Positions 9,759 through 18,607 of a DNA stretch of 64,000 bases are shown piece by piece. The translations under genes were made by a program, and so were the position numbers. A model generated the notes under the pieces. That model searched no databases. It worked only from the letters and a program-made list of their open reading frames with translations, and was not told where the DNA came from. The DNA is from Brevirhabdus pacifica (GTDB lineage Bacteria > Pseudomonadota > Alphaproteobacteria > Rhodobacterales > Rhodobacteraceae): assembly GCF_002797755.1 (NCBI RefSeq), contig NZ_PGFI01000011.1, positions 1,736,001-1,800,000 on the forward strand, written 5' to 3'. The first letter of the stretch is position 1, and the number at the start of each line of letters is the position of its first letter.

Positions 9759-10103
9759 TCAGTCCCCGGGCGCCTCATCGCGACCGTCGCCGGCCCGCCC
9801 TGCCTGTGCCGCTCGCCACTCCACCACGGCCGAGAATACCGTCGCCATGCAGGCGGCAAAATCCGGATCACCGGCCTGCCGCTCGGGTGCCAGCCTCTGC
9901 CGCGCGGTGCACGACAGGGCCGCTGCCCCGCCAAGACTGCCGTTGCCCCACATCGGGTGGGCGCGGCGAAAACGCTTGCGATAGCGGTCCGCCGCATCCG
10001 CCCGCACCAGCAGCCGTGCCACCAGCCCGGGTCGCGCCGCCGGCGGAAAAGCCAGCAACAATCGCGCCACACGCAAAATGTCGGCATGCAGGATCGGCCT
10101 CAC
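9759..10103 (-). CDS. Conserved small protein trailing the GTA cluster
   Basis: A 114-residue protein that starts with GTG at 10103, overlapping the stop of the upstream DUF2793 gene as GTGA. It reads VRPILHADILRVARLLL, then LVRADAADRYRKRFRRAHPMWGNGSL. Proteins with the same histidine- and tryptophan-containing core occur at the end of roseobacter GTA clusters, but no function is known to me. The overlap and the sensible composition (helix-forming N-terminal half, hydrophilic centre) support a real gene. Last gene of the GTA transcript. Confidence 0.7.
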   Translation of the reverse strand: MRPILHADILRVARLLLAFPPAARPGLVARLLVRADAADRYRKRFRRAHPMWGNGSLGGAAALSCTARQRLAPERQAGDPDFAACMATVFSAVVEWRAAQAGRAGDGRDEAPGD

Positions 10104-10816
10104 GGCGTGGCGTCGGGCGGCGCAAGCTCGATCACTTGGGCCGCGAGGCGCAGAGTGCCGGTGGCAAAGCTTCCGCCCTCGGCCGTCAGAACCACGGCGG
10201 TATCCGACCAATAGGTCATCGGCGTGCCCGACGGCCCCGTGAACTGGCTTCCCGCCGCAAGCCCGACGCCGTTGGCATAGCGATCGACCGCGCCCGTCAC
10301 GCCCACGGACCATCCCGTCAGGCTACCGGTGACAGCCTCGATCACCCGGCCGGTGACACCCAGGACGATGCCGCGCGCAGGCAGGATCAGCCCCGTCGTC
10401 GTGGCACTGCCCGCCGCAAGCACATGGTCCGCCTCGACCAGTCGGACAGACAGACCCGCCCCGCCCGGCGACAGGGCCAGCGCGCCCGCGCGCCAGCCGA
10501 CACCGTCGAAGACTGCCTCGGTCGCCTCATCCTCGATCCAGGCCGACCAGCCCCGGCGCGGCTGCTGGAATATCCAGCCGCCGTTGACCCCGATCGCGAT
10601 GGTCCCGTCCTGCCCCGACCAGGCGTTGACTGCGCCTGGCGGCAGGAAATAGGCCGTGCCCTCCGCCACCACCTCGGGCGGCGTGCCCAGGCTGCGCGAG
10701 GCCAGGACCAGCCGAGAGAATGCGTCCAGCCGCACCAGCGCCTCGTTCACGGTGACATGTTTCTGTGCCTGCGACGCCTCGATCAGCGGAAGGCCAAGAT
10801 TGGGTGTATCAGTCAT
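10100..10816 (-). CDS. DUF2793 domain protein of the GTA cluster
   Basis: A 238-residue protein directly after the tail-tip gene, which it overlaps by 8 bases. N-terminal MTDTPNLGLPLIEASQAQKHVTVNEAL and the following GWSAWIEDEATEAVFDG are typical of DUF2793 (residues about 1-90), a family found in phage-like and GTA tail regions; the rest is beta-rich, as in tail-fibre or receptor-binding proteins. The ATG at 10816 was chosen because it yields the family N-terminus. Likely an accessory tail or adhesin protein of the particle; that role is inferred. Confidence 0.8.
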   Translation of the reverse strand: MTDTPNLGLPLIEASQAQKHVTVNEALVRLDAFSRLVLASRSLGTPPEVVAEGTAYFLPPGAVNAWSGQDGTIAIGVNGGWIFQQPRRGWSAWIEDEATEAVFDGVGWRAGALALSPGGAGLSVRLVEADHVLAAGSATTTGLILPARGIVLGVTGRVIEAVTGSLTGWSVGVTGAVDRYANGVGLAAGSQFTGPSGTPMTYWSDTAVVLTAEGGSFATGTLRLAAQVIELAPPDATP

Positions 10817-13800
10817 CCAGCGAGATACTCCTGTAAGGGCCGGCCCCGAATGTCTCCGAGATCTGGGCCACGTGGATCGTTGCGCCGGCGGCAAGCCCGT
10901 CGGCGGCCTGTTCGGCGCTGGCGTAGGTAAAGACCGGGGCGCTCACCTCGGCCCGGCGAAGGACAGCACCGCCCTGGCGGATCTCCACACGGTAAGCCTC
11001 GCGCGCCTCGCCCAGCGGGACCTCCTCCCCCTCCCAGCTGTCGCCCGAAATGCGGGTCCGCCGGATCCAGGAGATGTTCAGGCTCCCATCCGCCGGATCG
11101 CGCCGCACGCGCAGATGCGCCGGCGCATAGGGCCGCAGGCCAACCCCATCGAACGCCAGTTGCTCCGCAACATAAGTCGGATCCCAGACGCCCCGCTGAC
11201 CCGGTCCGATGCGGTAATGGCGCGCCAGGCCCCGCGTCTCCTCGCCCAGCGCGACCTGCCTGGGGGCGCCATTCAGCAGAACGATTGTGGCCCCCTCTTC
11301 CCAGGCCTCGGGCATGACCCCGTCGGTCCCCTTCTGCCCGCGCAGAAGCTCGGACAAATCATAGGTGTTCTCGCCCACCAGCTCGGCGCGACAGAATTGG
11401 ATCACCTCCCAGGTGCCGGTGCTGCCGCTGCCGATCGCCAAGGCGTTGGCTCCGTTCAAGACCGCCCCCCGCCCGGCCGAGGACAGCGTGCCCCCCCGTA
11501 CCTGCACCCGCAGCGCCGTGCCATTGGTGAAAAGCCCCGGCCGCGCAGCGTGCAGCACGCTGAGCGTGCGACCGATGACAGAGCGTTCCTCCAACACCTC
11601 GCGCAGCTCGAAACCGCCCTCCGCCTCGGCCGAGCTGTAGACCGCAGCCGATCCGGGCCAGGGCGTCGCCGTGACTGCCAAGTGCGGTGCGTGGGCGATC
11701 TCCTCGCCGGTCAACAGAGGCAGGTCCATGAAGATCGGCAACACTGGCACGGGCGCCACGTATTCGCTGACGCGGGGCCTGTCGTCGTCATGGGGGACCG
11801 GCCGGTAGGGGCCGGGCTCGACCCGCGTCGCCTCGATCCGAGACAGGCCGTCAGCCTCCAGCCGGTCGATCCGGTACCGGCCCTGCGCCCCCTCGGGCAA
11901 TCCGCCCGGCCCGTCGTCGGGCAAAAGCTCGATCACGTCCCCCGCGCCCAACCCCATCCGCGACGGCGGCAGCGCGAGATTAAGCCCGTCACGCCCCACC
12001 CGCGCCTCCGCCAGCCACCGCCGTGCCCGTGCCCGCGCCGCGGCCCGCGACAGCGACAGCGGAAGCTCGACCCGGCTCACGGTCAGGTTCCCCTCGTCGG
12101 GCGCGATCGCCTCGGCGACGCCTGCGCCAAAGTCACCGTCAGCCTCGATATAGCTCAATTGCAGGCGGCCGGCGGTCTCGGCGTCGGGACGGCGCACGCG
12201 CTCTACCGCCGTGCCGTCCGGCCCCTCCAGCGCCAGATCCCCCGCGCCCAGCCGCGCCGCCACCCGCGCCCCGCGGTCGGAGAAAACAAGCGCGCCCTCC
12301 CGCTCGGCCACGTCGGCGCCTTGGGACATCAATAGGGACTGCAACCTTGCCCGTGCCGTGCCCCCCTCTTCCTGCACCATCCCCCTCAGGCTGCCGTGCA
12401 ACCGGCTCACGTCATGGGCCGACAGGCCCGCCTCCTCGCAGATCGCCGCCACTACCGCGCCCAGATCCTGCACCGTGCTGCGCCCGCTGATCCAATGCCC
12501 CCGCCCGTAGTTCGGCGCATCGGCCCAGCGCGAGCCCAGCGCCGGGAACGCCGGGTAGGGCCGCGCGTCCCAGGCCCAGACAAAGGCCCGGTCCATCGCG
12601 ATCATCGGCCCGTCGTAAAGCTCGGAATAAGGATTGTTGGCGGGCGCCTTCCAATAGGCATAAAGCGCCTCGAGGTAACGCAGCTGGATCAGGTCGTCCC
12701 GCGCCCCTGTCGAGTAATAGGGCATGGCGCTTTCGGACGAACGCGCATCGATGAACTTGTTGGGCTGGTTGGTGCCCTTGTCGATGGCCGGACATCCGAT
12801 CTCGGTGAACCAGATTGGCTTCATGCGTGGCTGCCAGGCGGTAGCGCTTTCCTGGCGTACCCCGCCTATCCGCTCATGATGGGGCAGGCTCCACCAGCTG
12901 CGGACATCCTTGTAGCGGTAGATCCAGTCCTCGCCATGGGCACCGTCGGCGATGGGCTCCCGGTTCTGCTGGCGACGGGCGGCATCGGTGGGGTAGTACC
13001 AATCATACCCTTCGCCCCCCTCGATATTCGCCGCCAGGTAGGCCGGGTCATGGATCGCCCCCCAGGCCGCGTCGGCATGCTCGTCGCCGTCGCGCCAGTC
13101 CGAAAGCGGCATGTAATTGTCCATGCCCACGAAATCCACGTCCGCATGGGCCCACAGGGGATCGAGGTTGAACAGAATGTCGCCGCTGCCATCCTGGGGA
13201 TGGTAGCCGAAATACTCGGACCAGTCGGCGGCATAGCCGATCTTGACCTCGGGCCCCAGGATCGCGCGGACCTCCTCGACCAACGCCATCATCTGCGCCA
13301 CCGCAGGAAAGCTGCCCCCTTCCCCCCGGATCTGCGTCAGCCCGCGCATCTCCGATCCCACGCAAAAGGCCGAAACGCCCCCCGCCAGCGCACAAAGATG
13401 GGCGTAATGCAGCACCATCCGCCGATAACCCCAGTCTTCCCCGCCAGTCCACCCGACGGTCATCTCGCCAGCGGTGAAATCGGCAGCGACCGCCGTCCCG
13501 AAAAACGCCGCCACCTGATCGGTGGCCGCGGCGCTCGCGTCGACGCTGCCCTCCTGCCCCGGGGCGACATCAAGGGTGATCCGCCCGCGCCACGGCAGGG
13601 CCGGCTGACCGGTGCCGCCGCCATAGGGATCGGGCAAGGCGTTGCCCTCGGTCACCTCCATGAGGATGAAGGGATAGAACATCACCGCCTTGCCCTCGGC
13701 GTTGAGATGCCGGATCGCCTCCACCACCGACTGGTCGCTGGGCGTGCTGCCATAGACCGGCCCCCCGCCTTCGTCCCGCGTCAGGACCTCCGCAGTCGTG

Positions 13801-14762
13801 CGTCCCAGCCCCGAGACGGTCCAAGGCATCTCCTCCCCGTCACTTTCGGCCTGTTCCACCTTCGGGCGCAGGCTACACACCCCGCAGCGCAGGTCATCGC
13901 CGAACCAGCTGACCACCAGCGACACCGCCTCGCATCCCGGCAACTCCTCGCCCAGCGCCCGGGTCGCGACGGTGAAATCGCTGCCTCCCTGGGGTGTGCT
14001 GACATTCAGCGCCCGGCGCTCACCCAACCCGTCGTCAATGTGTACCGGCGTCGTCGCCAGCGCGTAGTCCCCCGTGCCGGGGATAAGCGCCACCGCCTTT
14101 GTGCCCAGCGCCACGGTGGTTTCGGGGTCCCGCCCCTCCGGCAGCACCAGGCGCACCACCTCGAACGAGAACTGGGGCACCCGATTGCCGAATGGCTCAA
14201 GCGCCAGGTCCTCGATCACCACATAGGCGGTGCCGCGATAGGCGGGCACCATCCCCTCGCCCTCGACCGCCTCGATCTTGGCGTCCGGCAGCTGGTCATC
14301 GCCCCCCTTGTAGACGCGCATGTTCAGCTCATCGGCCGCGATCTCGCGACCGTCGGCCCAGACCCGCCCCACACGAAGGATCTCTCCACGGCACAGCGCC
14401 AGTGCAAGGCTGACCGAATAGCTGTGGCGCGTCGTGGTCGGGGTCGATGGCTGTCCCTTGCCACCGCCGCTGGTCGTCACGGTCTCGGCGAAACGGGTGG
14501 CCCAGATCACCTGCCCGCGAAGGCGGATGCGGCCCGCGGCATCGGCCAGCGGGGCCCCCTCACCCGAGCCACCGATGCGATAGCGGTCGATCGCCCCCGT
14601 CTCCACCGGCTCCGAGCCGCCTCCCAGCAGGTAGCCGTCGATCACCCGCCCGGCGGTCGCCCCGATGGCCCGCCCGACAACCAGCGACGACATCCCCAGA
14701 AACGAGCCACCGATCCCCGCACCTACTGCCGCCCCCGCGGCCGACAAGACTAAGGTTGCCAT
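10809..14762 (-). CDS. GTA gp15 tail-tip / host specificity protein
   Basis: The largest gene of the cluster, 1317 residues. The N-terminus MATLVLSAAGAAVGAGIGG is a glycine- and alanine-rich hydrophobic segment. A TIM-barrel-like domain characteristic of GTA proteins covers about residues 430-730 (recognisable by YAADWSEYFGYHP and DFVGMDNYMPLSDW). The C-terminal half is the phage-tail tip module, with a hallmark YDLSELLRGQKGTDG near residue 1130. By analogy with Rhodobacter capsulatus GTA it forms the distal tail hub and contacts the recipient envelope. The start overlaps the end of the upstream peptidase gene by 13 bases. Confidence 0.95.
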   Translation of the reverse strand: MATLVLSAAGAAVGAGIGGSFLGMSSLVVGRAIGATAGRVIDGYLLGGGSEPVETGAIDRYRIGGSGEGAPLADAAGRIRLRGQVIWATRFAETVTTSGGGKGQPSTPTTTRHSYSVSLALALCRGEILRVGRVWADGREIAADELNMRVYKGGDDQLPDAKIEAVEGEGMVPAYRGTAYVVIEDLALEPFGNRVPQFSFEVVRLVLPEGRDPETTVALGTKAVALIPGTGDYALATTPVHIDDGLGERRALNVSTPQGGSDFTVATRALGEELPGCEAVSLVVSWFGDDLRCGVCSLRPKVEQAESDGEEMPWTVSGLGRTTAEVLTRDEGGGPVYGSTPSDQSVVEAIRHLNAEGKAVMFYPFILMEVTEGNALPDPYGGGTGQPALPWRGRITLDVAPGQEGSVDASAAATDQVAAFFGTAVAADFTAGEMTVGWTGGEDWGYRRMVLHYAHLCALAGGVSAFCVGSEMRGLTQIRGEGGSFPAVAQMMALVEEVRAILGPEVKIGYAADWSEYFGYHPQDGSGDILFNLDPLWAHADVDFVGMDNYMPLSDWRDGDEHADAAWGAIHDPAYLAANIEGGEGYDWYYPTDAARRQQNREPIADGAHGEDWIYRYKDVRSWWSLPHHERIGGVRQESATAWQPRMKPIWFTEIGCPAIDKGTNQPNKFIDARSSESAMPYYSTGARDDLIQLRYLEALYAYWKAPANNPYSELYDGPMIAMDRAFVWAWDARPYPAFPALGSRWADAPNYGRGHWISGRSTVQDLGAVVAAICEEAGLSAHDVSRLHGSLRGMVQEEGGTARARLQSLLMSQGADVAEREGALVFSDRGARVAARLGAGDLALEGPDGTAVERVRRPDAETAGRLQLSYIEADGDFGAGVAEAIAPDEGNLTVSRVELPLSLSRAAARARARRWLAEARVGRDGLNLALPPSRMGLGAGDVIELLPDDGPGGLPEGAQGRYRIDRLEADGLSRIEATRVEPGPYRPVPHDDDRPRVSEYVAPVPVLPIFMDLPLLTGEEIAHAPHLAVTATPWPGSAAVYSSAEAEGGFELREVLEERSVIGRTLSVLHAARPGLFTNGTALRVQVRGGTLSSAGRGAVLNGANALAIGSGSTGTWEVIQFCRAELVGENTYDLSELLRGQKGTDGVMPEAWEEGATIVLLNGAPRQVALGEETRGLARHYRIGPGQRGVWDPTYVAEQLAFDGVGLRPYAPAHLRVRRDPADGSLNISWIRRTRISGDSWEGEEVPLGEAREAYRVEIRQGGAVLRRAEVSAPVFTYASAEQAADGLAAGATIHVAQISETFGAGPYRSISLDD

Positions 14763-15382
14763 CGCGCGCCCCGCTTTCCGATCGTTGCCAAATTCCCGAC
14801 CCTCGCCCCAAGGCGCGGGTGACCCACAGGCCTTGAGGCTTCCGTGGCCCCCTTCCTCCGTGACGCGAATTCGCCCCCGGGCGCCTTCGCCCGCATCGCG
14901 GATCCGGACCCAGCCCCGCCAGGGAAGCAGAACCGCGCCACCACCCGCGCCTGCCAGGCCGGCGACAGGCTGCTTTCCACCACTCCGTGCCCGCTATAGG
15001 CATGGACAAAGCGGATCGCCTCCGCCCCAGACACCACGATGCCCAGGTGTTTTGCCACGGCGCCCCGACGCATACGGAACAACAGCACATCGCCCGCCTG
15101 CGGCACCGCCCCCCGGGCCGGCAACAGGTGGCGGCGCGCGGCCCGCCACAGGACCTCCTCGCCACTGGCCTCGGACCAGTCGGCGGTATAGGGCGGCACC
15201 CGTTCCGGCCAGGGTCCTACGACGGCGGACCAGACCCCCCGGACCAACCCCAGGCAATCGGCACCCAAGCCCCGGCGGGCCGCCTGATGCACGTAGGGTG
15301 TGCCCAGCCAGCGCCGTGCCTCGTGCGCCACGGCCGAGCCGTCGGCGCAATTCCTCCCCCCCAGGGCTTCGGCACCGCTCAT
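14750..15382 (-). CDS. GTA gp14 NlpC/P60 cell-wall peptidase
   Basis: Particle-associated peptidase thought to open the recipient cell wall. The NlpC/P60 fold is shown by GADCLGLVRG (catalytic Cys43) and VAKHLGIV (His112). Start ATG overlaps the gp13 stop (ATGA at 15379-15382). The family domain ends near residue 155 (VVARFCFPGG). The 55 residues after it are low-complexity and Gly/Arg-rich, and run into the start of gp15, so the protein is longer (210 residues) than I expect for this family; this may be read-through of what is normally an intergenic stretch, or a frameshift. Confidence 0.9.
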   Translation of the reverse strand: MSGAEALGGRNCADGSAVAHEARRWLGTPYVHQAARRGLGADCLGLVRGVWSAVVGPWPERVPPYTADWSEASGEEVLWRAARRHLLPARGAVPQAGDVLLFRMRRGAVAKHLGIVVSGAEAIRFVHAYSGHGVVESSLSPAWQARVVARFCFPGGAGSGSAMRAKAPGGEFASRRKGATEASRPVGHPRLGARVGNLATIGKRGARWQP

Positions 15383-16293
15383 CCGCCCGCCTCGGACATC
15401 AGACTTCCCCCGTCAAGGCGCCCTTCGGCCCGCGGTCCCGCCATGATCCACTCGTCAGGCGGCAGGTGCGGAAAGCCCCTGAAGTTCAGAAGATTGGCAA
15501 ATTTGTAGCGACAGTCCGAGAGTGATCGGTCGCAACCCGCCTCCAGGCGCACCCGGTCGCCCGGAGCCAACGGCGCACGCAGCTCGGCCCAAAGGGCCAA
15601 CTCGCGCAGCCCCTCGCGCTGACTGTCGCTTCGCACCACGGTCTCCAGCCCTTGAGCCACCCCGTCCAGCGCCCGCAGACGGCCGCCGGTGAACCACCCG
15701 GGCTCAAAGCTTTCCAGCCCCTCGGACAACAGCACGCCCGCGCCCCGCTCCAGGCTGCTGGCGGTCAGGGTCAGCTCAACCGAGTATCCCTCTTGGCTCA
15801 GGTCGAACCCGCACGCGCCATCCCCCAGAACCGCCGCACAGCGCGGGTGATAGACCCGCCCCCGGGGTTTGTTCAGCGCCTCAGCCAGGCCGCGCAACTC
15901 GGCCTGGAACGCGCCGCCGCTGCGCTTGATCTCTCCCACCGTGCCACGAAACTGAAGAACCCGCGCCGCAGGGTCCGCCCAGTTCACCAGCCACGCCCGC
16001 AACTCGGCCCCATCCAGCCGACCGGCGGCGATGTCCGCCTCGGTCAGACTGTCGTGACTGAGGGCGCCCAAGGCCTCCAGATTATCGACCGCCAGCCCCG
16101 TGCTTTGCGCCAGCGCCGTCGCCGAAAGCCCGCTTGCCGCCTCGAAGCAAATGCCGTCGAACTCCAGCGGCCGATCATGCTCGGTAAACCCCTGCACCCG
16201 CCCGTCGCTGCGCGCCAGGGCCCAGCAGCGCGCGACCGTCGCCGCGCCGCCCGCCAAGTGCGCGTACAGACGTGCCGCCGCCTCGCCCGTCAA
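15379..16293 (-). CDS. GTA gp13 baseplate hub, DUF2163 protein (TTG start)
   Basis: Hub protein of the GTA tail, DUF2163 family, 304 residues. No ATG or GTG fits the family N-terminus; the TTG at 16293 overlaps the gp12 stop as TTGA and gives LTGEAAARLYAHLAGGAATVA, so I take TTG as the start. Four cysteines, C152 and C161 (RCAAVLGDGAC) and C254 and C261 (GCDRSLSDC), correspond to the set that holds an iron-sulphur cluster in the R. capsulatus particle hub; this match is from memory. The C-terminal FRGFPHLPPDEW is strongly conserved in the family. Followed by the peptidase gene with an ATGA overlap. Confidence 0.9.
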   Translation of the reverse strand: MTGEAAARLYAHLAGGAATVARCWALARSDGRVQGFTEHDRPLEFDGICFEAASGLSATALAQSTGLAVDNLEALGALSHDSLTEADIAAGRLDGAELRAWLVNWADPAARVLQFRGTVGEIKRSGGAFQAELRGLAEALNKPRGRVYHPRCAAVLGDGACGFDLSQEGYSVELTLTASSLERGAGVLLSEGLESFEPGWFTGGRLRALDGVAQGLETVVRSDSQREGLRELALWAELRAPLAPGDRVRLEAGCDRSLSDCRYKFANLLNFRGFPHLPPDEWIMAGPRAEGRLDGGSLMSEAGG

Positions 16294-16922
16294 AGCCGCA
16301 CCTCGATCACCGGCACGTTGGGCACCTCTCCGGCGCGGAAGCTTGCGACCGAGACCTGGATCAGGTCGGTGTCGAAGCGCACAGGCACATCGAATTCGAA
16401 CCCCGCCGTCACCTGCGCCCCCGAATGGGGCGGCGCCGGCAGGGTGCAGAGGCCGGTGTCGATATCCACCTCGAACCCCGCGCCCTGCACCAGTTCCACG
16501 TCGTCCACCGCCATCCGGACTGTTCCCGACACGGGCTTGGAAATGGGCCGGGCATACCGGACCCCGCCCGAGACATAGCCCTTGCTCAAGGCAAAGCTGC
16601 GCATCACCCCGTCTCCCACGCCGATCACCTGGTCGCCCGCGGCCGGATCGGCCGAGGGGGCACAGGATTTGAAATCCGCCCAATCCTTCCAGCGAAACCC
16701 GTGCAGCCGCCCGTGGCGGGCCTCGAAAAAGGCCAGCAGCCCCTCCACATCGTCCAGCGAGCGCAGGCCGACCCCCGCGTCATACCGCCGGCGCGAATGC
16801 GCCCAGGGGCTCGACCGTTCCTCGTGGCCGCTGGTCAGGGTCACGATCTCGGTGCGCCGCTCCGGCCCGCCGACCGAGCCGAAGCTCAGCCGCGCGGGAA
16901 ATCGAACGTCATGAAACGCCAT
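16290..16922 (-). CDS. GTA gp12 distal tail protein, DUF2460
   Basis: A 210-residue DUF2460 (TIGR02217-type) protein. It has MAFHDVRFPARLSFGSVGG at the N-terminus, RRRYDAGVGLRSLDD, and the highly conserved FFEARHGRLHGFRWKDW in the middle. In GTA particles it forms the distal tail ring between tail tube and hub. Starts 16 bases after the tape-measure gene; its stop is shared with the TTG start of gp13. Confidence 0.93.
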   Translation of the reverse strand: MAFHDVRFPARLSFGSVGGPERRTEIVTLTSGHEERSSPWAHSRRRYDAGVGLRSLDDVEGLLAFFEARHGRLHGFRWKDWADFKSCAPSADPAAGDQVIGVGDGVMRSFALSKGYVSGGVRYARPISKPVSGTVRMAVDDVELVQGAGFEVDIDTGLCTLPAPPHSGAQVTAGFEFDVPVRFDTDLIQVSVASFRAGEVPNVPVIEVRL

Positions 16923-16938
16923 CCGCTTCTCCTGCTGT

Positions 16939-17607
16939 CTACCTGTTGCGCTCGCCCCGGCTCAGGGCGCGGCCCATCGCGGCGGCGATCTGACTGTGGG
17001 AGCGTCGAAACCCTTCGACATCGGGTGTGCTGACATTGACCACGACCGAGACGGCGCGCGCCCCGCCCGCCTCGGCCCGCACCCCCAGGCGCCCGTCCGC
17101 CCCCCGGCTGAGGGGCATGATCGCCTCGGGGCCGGCCTCTCCCATCAGTCCTGTCGCACCGCGCATCGCGAATGTCGTGGGCCCCGTCACCACGCCGCCC
17201 CCCGCAAAGGGGATCACGCGTCCCTGGGCAAACCCGCCCCCCGCCGCGAACGGCAACAATGTCGAGGACACCGCGTTCAACCCCTGCGCCAGCGCCCCGC
17301 CCAGGGCGTTCTGCACCGGCTTCATCGCGGCGGAATAGACGTTGTCGATCAACGACCGCGCCACCATCCGCAGCGCGTCCGAGGCCCGAAGCCCGTCGAA
17401 CACCAACCCGTCGAAGGCCCGCCGCAGCCCGCCTCCGATCCCCCGTGACAGGCTGGCCGTCTCCTGCGCCGTCCAGGTCATGCTGTCACGCATGCGGTCC
17501 AGCTCTCCGTTGAAGGCCGCCGTCAACGCCGCCGCACCGCCCAGCGACTTCTCCAGCGTCTCGATCTCGTCCTCCAGGCGCTCCAGCGCCTCGCCCCCGT
17601 CGCTCAT
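16939..17607 (-). CDS. GTA gp11 short tape-measure protein
   Basis: A 222-residue phage-tail tape-measure-like protein. It is short, in keeping with the short GTA tail. The N-terminal half is helical and coiled-coil (ALERLEDEIETLEKSLGG, residues about 7-25); a Gly/Ala-rich amphipathic centre (FAAGGGFAQGR, GGVVTGPTTFAMRG) precedes the conserved GLMGEAGPEAIMPLSRG near residue 165. The ATG at 17607 overlaps the stop of the preceding small gene (ATGA). Confidence 0.9.
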   Translation of the reverse strand: MSDGGEALERLEDEIETLEKSLGGAAALTAAFNGELDRMRDSMTWTAQETASLSRGIGGGLRRAFDGLVFDGLRASDALRMVARSLIDNVYSAAMKPVQNALGGALAQGLNAVSSTLLPFAAGGGFAQGRVIPFAGGGVVTGPTTFAMRGATGLMGEAGPEAIMPLSRGADGRLGVRAEAGGARAVSVVVNVSTPDVEGFRRSHSQIAAAMGRALSRGERNR

Positions 17608-17837
17608 TCGCCCATTCCCCCATGATCCGGATAAAGCCGCGCCAACTCGTCCAGCCGGGCGCGCCCGACCACCCCGGCGGCGGGCGCCCCGGACCCGCCG
17701 CCCAGCAACAGCGTCAATTCGGCCGGGGTCAGGCGCCAGAAATCCCACGGCCTCAGCCCCAGTTCACGGCAGCCCGCGCGCATCAGCTCCGGCCAATCGA
17801 AGGCCCCACTGCCGCCCGGGCCCTTGTCCCCGCTCAT
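17604..17837 (-). CDS. GTA tail assembly protein, rcc01693-like (gp10.1)
   Basis: A 77-residue protein with the pattern of the small GTA and phage tail-assembly proteins: FDWPELMRAGCRELGLRPWDFWRLTPAEL. It lies between the tail assembly chaperone gene and the tape-measure gene, overlapping both by 4 bases (ATGA). In tailed phages the two frames before the tape measure act as tail assembly chaperones, which fits here. No signal or membrane segment. Confidence 0.85.
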   Translation of the reverse strand: MSGDKGPGGSGAFDWPELMRAGCRELGLRPWDFWRLTPAELTLLLGGGSGAPAAGVVGRARLDELARLYPDHGGMGE

Positions 17838-18160
17838 CCGTCGCCCGGCTCGGGCAGTTGGAAGGCGCGCACCAGAAGTTGCGCCGCCGCCCGCGCCGCC
17901 GCCACCGGCCCGCCGTCGATCTCGGCGCTCAGCAGATCCGCCGCCCCGCCGCGCCAGCCGCCCCCGCGCAGCCCCGCCACGATCAGGCGCAGAACGTCCG
18001 CGCTGGAAAACGCGCCCCCCTCGAAGCGCGTCACCAGGTCCACCAGCGTCTCGGCACCCAGATCACCCTCCAGCTCGGCCAGCGCACCGAGGGTCAGCTT
18101 CATGACCCGCCGCTCGCCGTCGATGCGGATATCGACCTCGCCGCTCCAGGGATTGCCCAT
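17834..18160 (-). CDS. GTA gp10 family tail protein
   Basis: A 108-residue protein of the GTA_gp10 family, probable tail assembly chaperone. N-terminal beta segment VDIRIDGERRVMKLTLGALAELE followed by helices (TLVDLVTRFEGG, ADVLRLIVAGLRGGG). Its ATG overlaps the stop of the major tail gene by one base (TGATG) and its own stop overlaps the next gene by four. Confidence 0.88.
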   Translation of the reverse strand: MGNPWSGEVDIRIDGERRVMKLTLGALAELEGDLGAETLVDLVTRFEGGAFSSADVLRLIVAGLRGGGWRGGAADLLSAEIDGGPVAAARAAAQLLVRAFQLPEPGDG

Positions 18161-18585
18161 CAGGCAACCGGCGCATCGGCGGCAAAGCTCAGCGCGCCCG
18201 CCGACGCGAGGCTCAGCTCGAACGTGGCCTCGCCATCATGGCTGCCGGCATATTCGATCGCGCTGATCTGGAACGGCCCCTCGATGACGCCGAAGTCAGG
18301 AATGATGATCTGGAAATCCGGGGTCTCGCCGTCGAAAAAGACCTGCCTTGCCCGCTCGTCCGTGGTCGCGTCCTTGAACACCCCCGATCCCGACAGGCTG
18401 GCCGAGCGGACGCCGCCGCCGGCCAGAAGCTCGCGCCAGCCCCCCGCGCTTTCCAGCGATGTCACGTCCACCGGCGAGGTGTTGAAGCTCAGCCGCGTCG
18501 CCCGCAACCCCGCGATGGTCTCGAACTGGCCGGCCCCGGTCAGGTCCAGCTTGATAAGAAGATCTCTGCCGTTCTGTGCGCCCAT
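18160..18585 (-). CDS. GTA gp9 major tail tube protein
   Basis: A 141-residue phage major tail protein (TIGR02126/TP901-1-like). Hallmarks are GRDLLIKLDL at the N-terminus, FNTSPVDVTSLESAGGWRELL and SGSGVFKD in the middle, and IIIPDFGVIEGPFQISAIEYAG in the C-terminal half. It builds the tail tube hexamers. Twenty-two bases separate it from the upstream gene, leaving room for its own ribosome-binding site (AAGGAGCG), fitting a highly expressed structural protein. Confidence 0.93.
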   Translation of the reverse strand: MGAQNGRDLLIKLDLTGAGQFETIAGLRATRLSFNTSPVDVTSLESAGGWRELLAGGGVRSASLSGSGVFKDATTDERARQVFFDGETPDFQIIIPDFGVIEGPFQISAIEYAGSHDGEATFELSLASAGALSFAADAPVA

Positions 18586-18607
18586 GAAAGTCGCTCCTTG
18601 GAAATGT

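Noticed and set aside
10656-14753. Long plus-strand frames (559 and 785 codons) across the GTA tail genes
   Set aside because: They are Arg/Pro/His-rich mirror frames of GC-rich minus-strand genes with clear family motifs.
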